Below, in pieces: positions 22,666 to 34,114 of a DNA stretch of 64,000 nt. The notes beneath the pieces were generated by a model that had not been told where the DNA came from, ran no database searches, and saw nothing but the letters and a program-made list of their open reading frames with translations. Made by a program: the position numbers and the translations under genes. Positions within the stretch are counted from its first letter, which is position 1, and each line of letters begins with the position of its first letter. Source of the stretch: Branchipolynoe longqiensis (lineage: Eukaryota > Annelida > Polychaeta > Phyllodocida > Polynoidae); assembly GCA_030323885.1 (NCBI GenBank), contig CM059186.1, forward strand, positions 151,502,407-151,566,406. The letters are read 5' to 3'.

Positions 22666-23450
22666 GGCCAAGTCACATACACGTCAGTGGACGTAGTTGA
22701 ACGTAGTGGAGGCTAACATAGTTGAACGTAGTTGAACGTAGTTGAATGTAGTACAACGTACCGGCATCAGTACTTCTCCGTGATGAGAATGTGATAAGAA
22801 CGTGTGTGGGGCGTGAGTTCCGATTTAAGCTTTGGACATGTTCAAAAGAGAGGTATGTTTGAGGCAGACATAGCCTCCATGATGATAACATACTCTAGCA
22901 TGCTCTAGCGTACTCTAGCATACTCTAGCGTACTCTAGCATACTCTAGCATACTCTAGTGTACTCTAGCATACTCTAGTGTACTCTAGCGTACTCTAGCA
23001 TACTCTAGCATACTCTAGCTTACTCTAGCATACTCTAGCGTACTTCTTAATGTACCCTAGCATACTCTAGTGTACTATAGCATACCCTAGTGTACTTCGA
23101 CCCGCACAAAACCTTGGCTGTTCTGCTGTGGTCACATAGCCATTAGTGGACAAAGTTGAAAGTAGTTGAACGTAGTTGAGGGCAACGTAGTTCAACGTGG
23201 TCAATGTAGTTCAGCATAGTTCAACGTAGGTCAACGTAGTTCAACGTAGTTGGACGTACCGGGATCCATACCGTAACGTACCGGGATCCGTACCGTAACA
23301 TATTTATCCGTACTATTAGGTGGGTGATCAACCAAAACCTGCCGTGCCTTAATGTAGTTTAACATAGTTTAACGTAGTGACAGCATGTTTCACCCACGTT
23401 AATCTATCCTACGTTCAACTACGTTCACTAACGTGTATGTGACCAGCGCT
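22666..23450. mobile_element. Fold-back element H2, Harbinger-like
   Basis: The ends are inverted: left AGTCACATACACGTCAGTGG, right complement GGTCACATACACGTTAGTGA. TAA lies on both sides (22663-22665 and 23451-23453). The interior is 10-bp GTAGTTGAAC repeats at both flanks and a 10-bp TACTCTAGCA/G array at 22892-23090. TTTGGACATGTTCAAAAG lies near 22833. It has the same family and layout as 33304-34114 in the opposite orientation, and no coding capacity. Confidence 0.85.
22892..23095. repeat. 10-bp TACTCTAGCA array inside H2
   Basis: About 18-20 units of TACTCTAGCA, TACTCTAGCG or TACTCTAGTG, decaying after 23041. The related array in H3 (33605-33660) has only about five units, so the array length differs between copies. 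Confidence 0.9.
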
Positions 23451-23764
23451 TAACTGTTGGGCGGTTAGTAAGCACTGAGCAGCTCGATGTACATCCTAGA
23501 GGCAGGAGAAGGAGAGAGAGGGTCCTGATGTCCATGGTATTGATGGACGGTGGAGATGAGGTTGGGGTGAGGGGGGAGAAGCAAGGGGAGGGGAGTCAGA
23601 GCCATTAGCTGTACCTGCCCAATGGCCAAAAGACCAGTATCTCAGCGCTGACATTTTTTTTTAATTAAATAAATTTCGATGAATAAACCAGTTCCTTCCC
23701 AAAATATCCTTTAAGAGAAATTGTGCTAAGTATATGAAGGTAGACATCTATCTAACTATAGGTA

Positions 23765-23930
23765 TTTGTGGTAAGTGCAGGGACAAATAGCTTTGCGCCT
23801 GTCTTGACATGTTCTTGCCGGTGTGAAACCTCTATTTGCTCCCCGAGAGAGTGCCGCTGGTAACTTGCAAAAGCCAGCAGCACTTCAACACTTTTGCAGG
23901 CAGCTTTCATGAAATGTCTGAAGTTGAGAG
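23765..23930 (-). repeat. Dispersed repeat U, copy 1 (coding-like)
   Basis: The reverse complement matches 60265-60412 over about 145 bases with only a few substitutions. Both copies keep one frame open: FMKAACKSVEVLLAFASYQR, followed by HSLGEQIEVSHRQE and KTGAKLF. Similarity stops abruptly after CCCTGCA in both. I do not recognise the protein. It could be a fragment of a transposon gene or a shared exon copied by an element. Confidence 0.7.
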
Positions 23931-24630
23931 ACATTAAGACTGACTCATGGACGCAACTCTCATAGCAGAGAGCTAAATGGAGAGCGGCAGTCAAGTAATG
24001 AAAGCAGTCTTTGTTGCATCGCGACCGACAGCATGATGATGATGATGATGATGATTTTAGATGAACATTCAATAATAGCCTATAGCAGGGGTTCTCGCTC
24101 CCCCTCCCCCATACCCTCGTTTAAAGAAATCCTTTTAGAAAAAGAAAAAGAAAGTAATGTTCTCATAGTGTTGACACTTGGTGGCTCTGGTGACAGGATA
24201 CACGCTGTAATCGTGGGGGAATTGCATCATAAATCACTTTACCGACCACAAATGCCTTGAGGGGAGAGGGAGGTTTCATATATGTCAGGCTCACCTCGTC
24301 TGTCTGCCATGCACGCATGCGTGGTAGGTGGAAGTAGGGGTGGGGGTGGGGGTGTTGTGCTTGCGGCAGTTGGAGTGAAGGGGTGGTGGTGCTTGCGTGA
24401 TATTGGGAGAGGACTTGGTTGCCTCATGGACATGCTTTGAGGATGTTAGGGGGTGTATTTCCCATTGAAGTTGCGGCATTTGAACAGCGCCACGCCTGGC
24501 GGCGGCGAGATGAACTAGGCCTGGTGGACCTACCATGTTGCAGCACTGCTTTCAGGTCTCGAGGTTAGTTTAGTAGGTTTACAAATGCTTCAGATTTAAT
24601 GCATATAACTAAATTATTAGCTAATGTTCT
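23930..24630. other. Unique sequence, nothing recognised
   Basis: Contains a GATGAT run at 24031-24054. No supported gene. Confidence 0.5.
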
Positions 24631-24635
24631 ATATC

Positions 24636-24661
24636 TTATATATATATATATATATATATAT
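24636..24661. repeat. TA microsatellite
   Basis: Pure (TA)n. Confidence 0.9.
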
Positions 24662-24681
24662 GATGTATAAGAATAATTCAA

Positions 24682-24853
24682 ATGAAGACTTCAGGCGCAA
24701 ATACCCATAAACGTCAATCCAAAAATGTAGTTTGAATAACAGATTTTTACCTGAAAATAATTAGAATTCTCAGAAATTTCACTTTTCGTATGATCCAATG
24801 TTTATCTCCATTTTTGGATTGGCGTTTGCGGGGTTTGCACCTGAAATCTACAT
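24682..24853 (+). mobile_element. MITE M, short copy (172 bp)
   Basis: Long TIRs start near ATGAAGACTTCAGGCGCAAA; the right complement is ATGTAGATTTCAGGTGCAAA. They continue through the inner motif CCAATCCAAAAAT. It is about 70 bases shorter than the copies at 35555 and 58280, with the loss in the middle. No coding sequence; the target duplication is not resolved. Confidence 0.8.
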
Positions 24854-24854
24854 G

Positions 24855-25405
24855 TACATAATCAGAAGGTACATAATCAGAAGGTTCTAATATTATCAAT
24901 TTACCCTCCACTTAGGTTGTGCTGTGCATAAGCTAATACCATATTTATATACGATATGTATGTGGCATATACGAATTTTGCAAATGACCATAATCGGAAG
25001 GTTCTAATAGTATTATATTACCTCCAAGCAGTTTATTCCGTGTATAACTGCATGGAAGACCAATATTGTCGTATCCTATCCTACTACAAAATGTTCATGT
25101 AAATAAGTAACGAAGCTATTACCAGTGCCACGATACTGAGAACAAATCTGTTCATATGAATACAACTAATTTACTCCACCCAAAAAACACTGATGCTCAC
25201 CCCCCCCCCCCACCTGCTCCACTCTCTAACCCAGTGGTTTAAAAGAGGGATCGACTAATAACACCAGGTGGTGCCACAACGATCTGCACAATTTGGGGCC
25301 CAATACACGATTTCCGAGACTAGTACGACACCTGATGATAGGCAACGCCACTTGTGATGTGGGTCAACATTGTGTCACTGTGTTGTTTTACACTGACGAT
25401 TGAGC
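24855..25405. other. Unique with one diverged direct repeat
   Basis: CATAATCAGAAGGTTCTAAT at 24877 recurs as CATAATCGGAAGGTTCTAAT at about 24990, with some following similarity (TTACCTCC). Otherwise nothing is recognised. Confidence 0.5.
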
Positions 25406-25407
25406 TT

Positions 25408-25437
25408 TTCAATCAATCAATCAATCAATCAATCAAT
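25408..25437. repeat. AATC microsatellite
   Basis: (AATC)n, about seven units. Confidence 0.95.
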
Positions 25438-25439
25438 AG

Positions 25440-25970
25440 GATACATCTATAATTATCAAAAATGATTAAAAAATGGTAAGTATGTTTTCTCTATCAATCC
25501 ACATTTGTGCCTTAAAGACTGTGTCAGTTGCTCAATATGAAGCCAATGTTAACAGAGCCTCAATTGCCTCTCCACAAATGCTGTGACCCACAAGTCCAGT
25601 CTGGATTATGCTCTGCGGATGCGTCGAGGAAATCGTATATTAATCACTAACTGGTCATTGTGACGTCATTGTTGAATGAACCAATGAGTGAGCTGCCGCA
25701 TATGTCCTTGTCAAATAGCTCACATACGTCATTGCCAAATTGATCACTCGCTACTTGTGTGTCTTTGTCGTTTTTCTCTTTTCTGGTTTAATAAAACTGT
25801 TATTTTTCGGATTGTATCCGAATTCAGATATACTCCCACTCAAAGGCTAACAATGATGGGTTAATTTATATTATATTAAATCTGATAGGTCCATAACAAA
25901 AATGTATGTAAACTTTATAGGTTCATTTCTACCATATGTAAGTCTGATAGGTTCATGTGTACTACACGTA
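25440..25970. other. Unique sequence, nothing recognised
   Basis: No repeat relative. A short ATAGGTTCAT theme recurs at 25888, 25917 and 25948. Confidence 0.5.
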
Positions 25971-25974
25971 AGTT

Positions 25975-26063
25975 GGATATGTTCAAGGGTTCGAATCACA
26001 CGCTCGACCAAAAGAGGAGACGGATGCTCAACTCATTCGGCCATCCTGTCTGGTCTATGACGA
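25975..26063 (-). mobile_element. SINE-A head fragment
   Basis: Plus-strand GGGTTCGAATCACACGCTCG and GGACGGATGCTCAACTCATTCGGCCATCC form the reversed tRNA-like head. No body is attached. Confidence 0.7.
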
Positions 26064-26223
26064 TGTCAGCCATTATTGGTACGTTGCTGGAAGGTTAGTG
26101 TCTCGGCACTAACACAAATGTGTATTCAATCATTAAATAATATTTACAAAAATAAAAATCTGCTCAATATACATCAACTATATAATGTAGCATGCTCCTC
26201 TTACCAAACCAGCTCAAGAATCA

Positions 26224-26252
26224 TATATATATATATATATACATATATATAA
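26224..26252. repeat. TA/ATAC microsatellite
   Basis: (AT)n with one AC interruption. Confidence 0.9.
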
Positions 26253-26259
26253 ATGGGTA

Positions 26260-26670
26260 CGGCTAGGTCTGATTGCATCAGGGTTTGTTTCTCTATTTGA
26301 GGTTCTGAATGCTAACAACATCTAAGGGGGGAGACCTTGCCACCAGCACCAGCTAACCCACGGTGGCAAAGTTGCTCTGGCCGTCTGTGCGACGTCACGT
26401 GACTTCCGGTTCCTGGAGGTAAGTGACCGATTTAGCTATTGCAGTAATTCGCTTGACCTCAGCAACAAGAACAAAGTCAGAGGTGACGAAAACAAACAAA
26501 TGTTCTTACACATGGAATCTATAATAGTAGACAAAGCATTGAGAACTCTCATTATCAATCGCAAGCAACCTGTGAGACTCATGAGAAGTTAGGCTTTTGG
26601 TTTAAGGTACACAAACGCGGCCGTATGTTCAGCAAGAGGCGAGTCAACACTGACTGAGATTTTCTTTTTT
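26260..26670. other. Unique sequence, nothing recognised
   Basis: Ordinary sequence upstream of the LINE 3' end. TAACAACATCTAAGG at 26310 resembles a SINE-A tail in reverse but is too short to call. Confidence 0.45.
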
Positions 26671-26679
26671 ACTCAATCA

Positions 26680-27885
26680 ATCAATAGTGCCGTCCTCTAG
26701 TCGAGGGTTGGATGCAATGGTTCTCCACTTTTCTCGATGGTGTGCTGTTCTGATAGACTGTGAATAATTACAGCCTGTCCACTGTGAAATATTTGTAAAC
26801 CATGATTTTCTTGGTCTCCCTCTCCCTCTGCTGCCATTCACCTTCCCTTCCAACAATGTATGGGATATTGAACTCTGACGAATGATGTGGCCAAAATAAA
26901 TAAGTTTCTTTGTCTGTATAGTGGCAAACAAGCGTTTCTTATTTTTAATTTTTCTGAGAACTTCTTTGTTGGTGATCTTCTTTGTCCATGATATTTTCAT
27001 AATCCACATCTCAAATGCTGCTAAACATTTGTGCATTTTCTTAGAGATTGTCCATGTCTCAGCCCCATACATTAGAGCATACCACACATAGCACTGAAGA
27101 ATAGGCTTCCTTGTATGTATTAATATCTTACTTGATGTTAACACTCTATGCATTTTGGAGAATGTTGTTTGGACTATTGTTATCTTTCTCTTAATTTCTT
27201 CCTCACATCTCCCATCATTTGTAATCTTTTGTCCGAGATATATGAATTCAGATACTTGTTCTATGTTTGTGCCATCTATGGTTATATTGATATTTGGCTT
27301 ATCTGTCTTTTCAGTTTTGGTCTTCCTGGCATTCATCTTCATGTTGAATAGTATTCCAGCTTTATTGATTCTATTCACAATATCTTGTAGGTTTTTCTCA
27401 CTGTCTGCTAGTATTACACTGTCATTGGCATATCTAAGATTGTTGACGTTCATGCCAACTATTGTCACTCCCTTGCAATCTTCAACGTGTCTGAAAATCA
27501 TCTCTGTGTACAGGTTAAAAAGACATGGTGACAATACACACACACCCCTGTTGAACTCCTCGTTTAATCATAACTTCATCCGATAGGCCCTGCTCCATTT
27601 TTTTAAATGCACGTTGTGTCCAGTATAAGTTCACAATTAGTTTATAGTCTTCGCCATTGACACTGATATCTTGTAAACATTTGATTAACATTTCATGATT
27701 GACTCGGTCGAAGGCCTTCTCATAGTCAATAAAGCGGGCATAAACATCCTGGTTCATTTCACAATAACGTTCACAAATCATTCTCATATTGAAAATCCCT
27801 TCACGTGTACCTCTTCCAGATATAAACTCACTTTGTATGTTATTGATTTGTTCTTCAATTTTCTGTCTGTTTCTCAGTTCTTTTT
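26680..27885 (-). pseudogene. LINE reverse transcriptase, 5'-truncated, frameshifted
   Basis: On the minus strand the frame runs from about 27885 through motif A (FIDYEKAFDRVNHE) to RGVQQG near 27555. A 2-base expansion in a GT run near 27540 then breaks the frame, and CVLSPCLFNLYTE resumes one frame over. The catalytic FADD/YADD box reads YAND at about 27425. The thumb and C-terminal part (YGAETWTISKKM, FGHIIRQSS, HREKWRTIASNPR) continues to LEDGTID and a TTGATTGATTGA tail at 26678-26690. The endonuclease domain is absent. Style and tail suggest an RTE-like LINE, clade uncertain. The copy at 39042 is the same family. Confidence 0.9.
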
Positions 27886-27965
27886 TACAAAATGTATTTT
27901 ATTCAGTGAATAATGTCTTTTGTCAGTGCCAGAGCACTGGTCTTCCGGCCGTCCATTACAATTTG
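27886..27965 (+). repeat. Repeat D fragment
   Basis: TTTTATTCAGTGAATAATGT, TTTGTCAGTGCCAGAGCAC and TGGTCTTCCGGCC are the core of repeat D (60960-61188). It abuts the LINE's truncated 5' end, so the LINE may have inserted next to or into it. Confidence 0.65.
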
Positions 27966-27989
27966 TTGGTACATAAATGACAATATCAG

Positions 27990-28475
27990 TTCCAATCATA
28001 ATCACAAGAAAATCCTGTTCGATAATAGAAGCATAATATAAATTGACTATTTGTTGTAATAGTAACTGCATACAATTCCAGTTCAACATATGTATTATGC
28101 ACTTGGTGAGCATGCATCAATAAATGTACAAGATGATTCTAGAATTGTCTTTAAACACTTCTTTCTTCCTTTGTGTTCTCTCTTCTTTTTTCAAAAAGAC
28201 ATAACATATCTCCAATACACATATATATATATATTATATTGTAAATATGCAAATCAGTGGATCCAATCACCAATACCAAATGCGAGAAACCTGCCCATTT
28301 TTTAATCCCATCATAAGTGTTCCATACTGTGTGGCCTAATGATGGGATCGGAAGAGCAATGGGCTTTAAACACATTGAAAATTACATAAGACAGACAAAA
28401 TGTCTTGTCAACTATAAACTTAGCTTGTTTTATAAGAGAAAAAAATGTTACCCGTAACGATTGTTTGAGTTGCCC
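27990..28475. other. Unique AT-rich sequence, nothing recognised
   Basis: A (TA)n of about 14 bases at 28223. No gene. Confidence 0.5.
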
Positions 28476-28477
28476 CG

Positions 28478-28706
28478 AGTAGACATATTCTACTCGGTGC
28501 TGCTCCCAATTTTTGCATGAACCGCAGTGACTGGTGATGTACATTATACACCAGGAGCCACTCCCTTAATTCTACATGATCGGTGCTGTGACTAATACAG
28601 CACTGACCAAACTTAGATTATTTAGAATGTCAATTCCAATAGTAAGATGGCTGGAAGACCAGTGCTCCGGCGCTGACAAATGTCATATTCAGATGAATAA
28701 ATACTT
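28478..28706 (-). repeat. Dispersed repeat D, full copy
   Basis: Reverse complement of 60960-61190 with high similarity throughout. Landmarks: GGTGCTGCTC, CATGAACCGCAGTGACTGG, ATGATCGGTGCTGTGACTAA, TTAGAATGTCAATTCCAATA, GACCAGTGCTCCGGCGCTGA and GATGAATAAATAC. Length is about 230 bases. Shorter pieces lie at 22265, 23620-23690, 26060-26160 and 27886. The class is unknown; there is no A/B box or TIR that I see. Confidence 0.8.
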
Positions 28707-29574
28707 TACCCAAAAAAAATAAAAAATAAAAAAAATAAAAAGTCCTCCGGCTCCCAGATGGCATGGGTAATACAAAGGCCAAACAGTGATGCGCTAACAA
28801 AAAGCTTAAAGTAGACAAGCCCTTTAGGGGTAAACACAAGCGCTGGACAATAAACAGCATCAGCTTAACAAGCGGGGTAACTAGCAGCACTCAACCCCAC
28901 CAAGGGTGGGTGGGAGGGTGAGCTTGGGGGTGTCTGCAAAGAAGAGTCTGGCCATAAGTGTCGAGTGAGGAGTGCATGTGGTGTGCCGAAGGGGGCGTAT
29001 TGGTAGGAGCCATTTTTGTAAATTATTTATGTGTAATAGTGGTTGAGTACCGATCGTCACGCTAGGTGGCGAGGAGGTGGGCAGTGTGTAAATTCTTAGG
29101 GAGATAGCAGAACCGAGTCAGTTCTCCCGTATTCTTAAATACCTATGTTACACAGAAACACTGTCAACTAAGTGTTAATCAAATATGATACCGCTTTGAA
29201 AATATGAATGGGCTCAAAAAATTCCGTTAAAATCTGAACAACACATAATATATAAGATGCTCCCACTGCGATTGACTGACACAGGTCTGGTGAAGCGTAG
29301 GACGAGTTGTGCGGAAGGTGGCGCCACCGGTATTGTTCGGTATATGAAAAGGATAGAATAAAGGTAGTATTCCCTTCCGTGTATTTATACTCGCATAAAA
29401 CATGGCATATATATAATATATGTTATATTTAGCATTTGTGTCACAAAGACTACACAGGTGTTAGCCTACACAGAGCTGGGTAGCATTTGTCTGAGTGCAC
29501 AACTCAACATTCTGATCTGTATTCAATGCCTTTAGCACGTGAGTAGGTTTCACACAGACATACACACACTGGAC
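28706..29574. other. Unique sequence, nothing recognised
   Basis: A-rich run at 28710-28740. Other short frames have no support. Confidence 0.5.
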
Positions 29575-29885
29575 TTTGTGGCCTAATCGGTCAAGCGCGG
29601 GCAGGAGTTCTGTTCCCCATCGAGTCAAACCAATGACTTAAAATGTAATACTTGTCACTTCCTAGCCTGGCGCTCGGCATTAACAGGATAGAGCAAGGGC
29701 TGGTTTAGCTCAGTGTCTGGATAATGTGACTGAGTGGGATATTGGGTCATGGTGCCAGCGGCCTGGTCTCCCAGTGGGGCAGCACTATAAAGTCACCATG
29801 AGTGCACACTGTCACAAGTCGGTACCCATCCTGATATGACCTTAGATGTTGCAGGATGTAAAACTCCCACAACGAACCAACGACA
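29575..29885 (+). mobile_element. SINE-A, full length
   Basis: Head GTGGCCTAATCGGTCAAGCG, the GAGTCAAACC junction, then TTGTCACTTCCTAGCCTGGC. GCTCGGCATTAACAGGATAG, GTGACTGAGTGGGATATTGG, AGTGGGGCAGCACTATAAAG, GTCACAAGTCGGTACCCATC and GATATGACCTTAGATGTTGC follow. The tail is an ACAACGAACCAACG repeat. The head lacks a clean B box (TTCTGTTCCCCATCG), so it may no longer be transcribed. Confidence 0.85.
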
Positions 29886-30184
29886 CACACACCTCCCCCC
29901 CCTCTCCCTCTCTATCCCCACCTTCCCTATATATCTTCGCTAAGTAGCCTGTAGATTGTTGGGAATGGCGTTCCTGTCCAAGCCTCGTGTTGAGAGCTGT
30001 GCGGTTTAATGCCCGGAGACACTCGATCCCGCTGAACACGTCCCCCTCAACCCCCCACCAACACCCCCACCCCCAACCCCCACCTCCACCCTGCGGCTGC
30101 TGAGACAAAGCGTGTCTGTACCACTGCCTAACATTAAATCTACCACAACTTCTCCGTATAATTACTCCACCAGCGATCACACTT
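29886..30184. other. Unique with CCCCAACCCCCACC run
   Basis: C-rich stretch at 30040-30095. Nothing else recognised. Confidence 0.5.
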
Positions 30185-30235
30185 CTTTCCCTTCCGGGGC
30201 AAGCGTGCTAACCATTACGCTAGGTATGCTCCATG
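30185..30235 (-). mobile_element. SINE-B head fragment
   Basis: The minus strand reads ACCTAGCGTAATGGTTAGCA then CGCTTGCCCCGGAAG, matching the SINE-B A-box region at 3230-3265. Confidence 0.65.
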
Positions 30236-30654
30236 ATGCATATATGATTCAGAAACATTACACCTATATAATTAATCGGAAGCTTTCGACTCCAGTTATT
30301 TGGTTCTCCAGCCTCAGTCTTCTACTGTAGTCCGATTATTATTGGTCATCGACTACCATCCTCTTACAACCTCAGTCCGATTGTGGCGCTGTCTCTATAC
30401 ACATTAACTTGTCAGGTTACATGCCCTCATTCTGCCTGCAAATTGTGTTGACATATATATATGTGATGTATAAGAATTATGCTATGTGTGTAAGGGATGT
30501 TCCTTATATTATCTTAGTATTATTGACCACCGCGATGATGATGTGTACTACTCTATGGGTGACCCAGACCAGCGACCGGTGGCGCCACCACTGGCCTAAG
30601 CCTTCACCAGTGGCGCTAATATTGTCACTGGCTCATTGGAAGTGTATAACGTGT

Positions 30655-30740
30655 GGAAAGCTACACCTACCTGTCTATGTGGATCCGTGCTTGAGAGGTC
30701 AGTGCGATTACTATAATAGTGTAGTAGTCTGTACATGAGC
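30655..30740 (-). mobile_element. SINE-B leader fragment
   Basis: The minus strand reads GCACTGACCTCTCAAGCACG and CACATAGACAGGTAGG. The copy at 3118 has GCACTGACCTCTCAGGCAAG and CATAGACAGGTAGG. The tRNA-like part is not attached here. Confidence 0.65.
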
Positions 30741-30744
30741 CCTA

Positions 30745-32180
30745 CTACCACGCGGTGGCGGCGGAGACTACGCTGCGCACCTATGCAGTTACACTGAACT
30801 GCGCTAGGTGGTGGCAGGCTAGCCACCGGGAAGACCCCCGATGGGGCTGCCCTCTACTGCGTGTGGCTAGCTCCCCCCCCCCCCCCCCCTCCACCCACCT
30901 ATAGAGGCGACGTGGGACCTGGCGAGTGAGGGGGCGGGTCAGTTGACTGTGGACGCCGCGGAGAGCAGAGAGGTTTAATAAACCAAGTTGAAGCGTACTT
31001 ATATTGGATCTTGGCGTTCTTCCGTGTGTGCGTGGCAGTGTGAGGAGGAAGGCCGTGGGCCATTACAATATTCTAGACCTATTTTTCACTGCAGTTAAAA
31101 CTACTAAGAATAGTTGTGAGATACCCCATCTAATGTTGTGCGACAGATGAGACCCTACCAACTGAGTTGAAGCTCAGATAGCCAATCCTGTGATGTCAGT
31201 GAGTGAAGGGAGAGGTGGAATTAGAGAGGTTAAGCTTAGTCCTAGGGATTCAGATTCACTATTAATCAAAGTACGATGTGTGGTATTTTCCTTGGTGGAT
31301 ACTATTGCCGCGAATTGCTTCTCCATGGGCCTTCTCTATTGGTAAACATTTGTATTTATCTGGACATGTAAATAAAATAGCCTAGTATAGAATTAAGTAG
31401 AAAAAAGCGGAAAACTCTTCCCAAGAAAACCCCAAAACACTAACATAGAACCTTAAGAAAACAACTAACATAGTAATAAGAATAGAACAAAAATACAATG
31501 CCAAGAGGGCCCAAATAAGCTAACATAGGCTACTAAACGTACCAACAGACTATCTGTCTGCTACTGAAATGCAGACAATCAAATATCTTATCAGCAGCTA
31601 CTGCTTGGTAAGACAACACCAACACTACAGCTGGCCAGCATTGAAAACAAGCCTGGGTACCCGGGCTTACATGCTATGGACAGTATAAATACAGCCTCAA
31701 TAAAAATATAAAGAATCCAAAAGAAATCTGAATACAATCTTTCTTCAGCATCAAAACACAGGTTTTGCGGTCGTTTAACTTCAGGCATTTAGACCATTTA
31801 ATTACAAAGACTATTTGAGGATAATACAAATATTGTTATGACATTATTAAGTGGTTGTGGTGTATCTAGCCGGCATAATCAATTCAGTGTATACATCTAT
31901 ATGTATGTGGAGGATTGGTAGCTTTATATGCAGGGTGATGTCAGTACAGTTTGCGTTTATGTATACTAAACATTTAGCTAACTAAATGGTTGTGGTGGTT
32001 GATGTTGCTAGTCACATGGTCACCACAGATGAAGTCAGTCATGCTTGGGTCCTAAATACCTCCGAGAGAAGAGCTTGTTTTAAGATACACAAAGTGTGAC
32101 TATCTTATATTCCATCGCGGTAAGTGTGAATAAGTAAAGTTATCTTGGTGTTGGTAGCTATCCCTTTAAATAACATTGGA
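30745..32180. other. Mostly unique; possible LTR end
   Basis: TTTAATAAACC, GATCTTGGCGTTCTTCCGTG and CCATTACA near 30975-31065 look like a retroviral-type LTR polyadenylation/U5 end. I find no second LTR, primer site or coding region, so this stays a suspicion. A poly-C run lies at 30872-30889. The rest, to 32180, shows nothing. Confidence 0.3.
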
Positions 32181-32189
32181 CAAGGAAGG

Positions 32190-32885
32190 CGTCATGTTGG
32201 TTTTGAGGAGGGGGAGGATGAGGGAGGAGAGAGGAGGAGGCAGGAGGATGCAGGAGGGGGGGGGAGAGGAGGAGGAGAGGGAGCGGAGGAGGAAGGAGGA
32301 GAGGAGGAGGAGGAGGAAAGGGAGGGATGAGAGAGGAGGAGGGAGGAGAAGGGAGGAGGAGGTAAGAGGAGGGGAGGAGGAGGAGAGGAGCAGGAGGGGA
32401 GGAGAAGGGCGGAGAAGGAGGAGGGAGGAGGAGAGAGGAGCAGGGAGAGGAGGACGGAGGATGAGGGAACGGAGACGAGGAGGACGAGGAGGAACGAGGA
32501 GGGGCGAGAAGGAACGAGGAGGAACGAGGAGGAACGAGGAGGAACGAGAAGGAACGAGTAGGAACGAGGAGGAACGAGGAGGAACGAGGAGGAACCAGGC
32601 GGAACGAGGAGGAAAGAGGAGGAACGAGGAGGAAAGAGGAGGAACGAGGAGGAACGAGGAGGAGGCGGGAGAAGAAGGGAGGAGAAGCAGGAGAGAGGAG
32701 AGAGGAGGAGGGAGGTGGAGGAGGAGGAGGGAGGAGGAGGAAGGAGAGAGGAGGGAGGAGGAGGTGGGAGGAGTAGGGGATATGAGGGAGAGGAGGAAGT
32801 GGGAGGAGATGGGAAGATGAGGGACTCAGAGGGACTCGGAAGGACTCGGAGGGACTCGGAGGGACTTGGAGGACAAGGAGGGTTG
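32190..32885. repeat. GAGGAGGAACGAG purine array
   Basis: GGAGGAGGA triplets, then at 32465-32665 a clean 10-bp unit GAGGAACGAG-type (GGAACGAGGA repeated), then GGACTCGGAG units at 32820-32870. Purine-only on the plus strand over about 620 bases, so triplex formation is plausible. Frames of over 200 codons on both strands are artefacts. Confidence 0.9.
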
Positions 32886-32889
32886 TCAA

Positions 32890-33300
32890 GGTTACGTGAA
32901 CGTTGTACCAACAGCGATTTTAAACCCAAGAATGAACAAGAAAATTTAGTGGTTATGGAATCATTATACTTGAAATAAATTAGTTACTTTTGTTTCATTT
33001 GCAAATGCAATGAGATACCAAATACACTGAACATAATAACAACAAAATTAATTTTAAAAAGGAGGGAGACGCGCTAGTTGTCGCGAGAATCTCGGCGGCC
33101 GTGGACAGTAGCAGAGACTCGGGTAGTTCGATGAAACTACTGCGAGTTCAGTGAGAGGAAATGACAACGGCAAAGACAAAAAAGAACTGTGCACAAAAAG
33201 AGGCCGGGTAGGTAAGACAATAATAACACCAGCACTATGCGCCTCGTATTGACCTGAACACCGCAAACTCTCACATCAACTAGCACACTCCAGGCGCCAT
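32890..33300. other. Unique sequence, nothing recognised
   Basis: Ordinary sequence between the purine array and fold-back element H3. Confidence 0.5.
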
Positions 33301-33303
33301 AAG

Positions 33304-34114
33304 CCCTGGTCACATACACGGTAGTGAACGTAGTTGAACGTAGTTGAACGTAGGATAGATTAACGTGGGTTAAACGTGATGTAAGTACGTTAAACTACAG
33401 TGAAAAACGTTAAGGTATGGCAGGTTTTGGTACGGATAAATAATACGTTACGGCACAGATGCCGGTATTTTCAACTACTTTCAACTGTGTTCAACTAAGT
33501 TCAAGGTATGTTAGCCTCCACTGCATTCAACTACATTCAACTATGTTCAACATAGTTAGCCTTCACTACAGTCAACTATGTTCAACTATGTTTCTAAGTA
33601 TGCTAAATTATGCTAGAGTATGCTAGAGTATGCTAGAATATGCTAGAGTACACTAGAGTACATTAAGAGTGTGGAGACTTCGCCACAGTAAATTAGCCTG
33701 TAATGTAGCACTCTTTTGAACATGCCAAAGATTGAAGTGGAACTCATGACCAACCCACATTATTACCAAGTTAGCGTGACAGAAAAGTATGGATGCCGGT
33801 TCGTTCAACTATGTTCAACTACGTCCAACTACGTCCAACTATGTTCAACTACGTTCAACTACATTCAACTATGTTCAACTACGTTCAACTACGTTCAACT
33901 ACGTTCAACCACGTTCAACTACGTTCAACTACGTTCAACTACGTTCAACCACGTTCAACTACGTTCAACTACCTTCAACTACCTTCAACTACCTTCAACT
34001 ACCTTCAACTACCTTCAACTACCTTCAACTACCTTCAACTACCTTCAACTACCTTCAACTATGTTAACCTCCACTACGTTCAATTACGTCCACTAACGTG
34101 TATGTGACCAGGTC
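33304..34114. mobile_element. Fold-back element H3, Harbinger-like
   Basis: Inverted relative of H2. Left GTCACATACACGGTAGTGAA, right complement GTCACATACACGTTAGTGGA. The left flank is TAA (33301-33303) and the right is TAC, one mismatch. A pure 10-bp GTTCAACTAC/CTTCAACTAC array fills 33804-34060 and opens several spurious frames. A 10-bp TATGCTAGAG block lies at 33605-33660. CTTTTGAACATGCCAAAG sits near 33711. Confidence 0.85.

Noticed and set aside
26310..26330. SINE-A tail piece TAACAACATCTAAGG
   Set aside because: Too short to separate from chance.
30960..31070. Solo LTR ending in CCATTACA
   Set aside because: No partner LTR, TG start, primer site or target duplication found; a similar TAATAAACC motif at 34320 is too short to support it.
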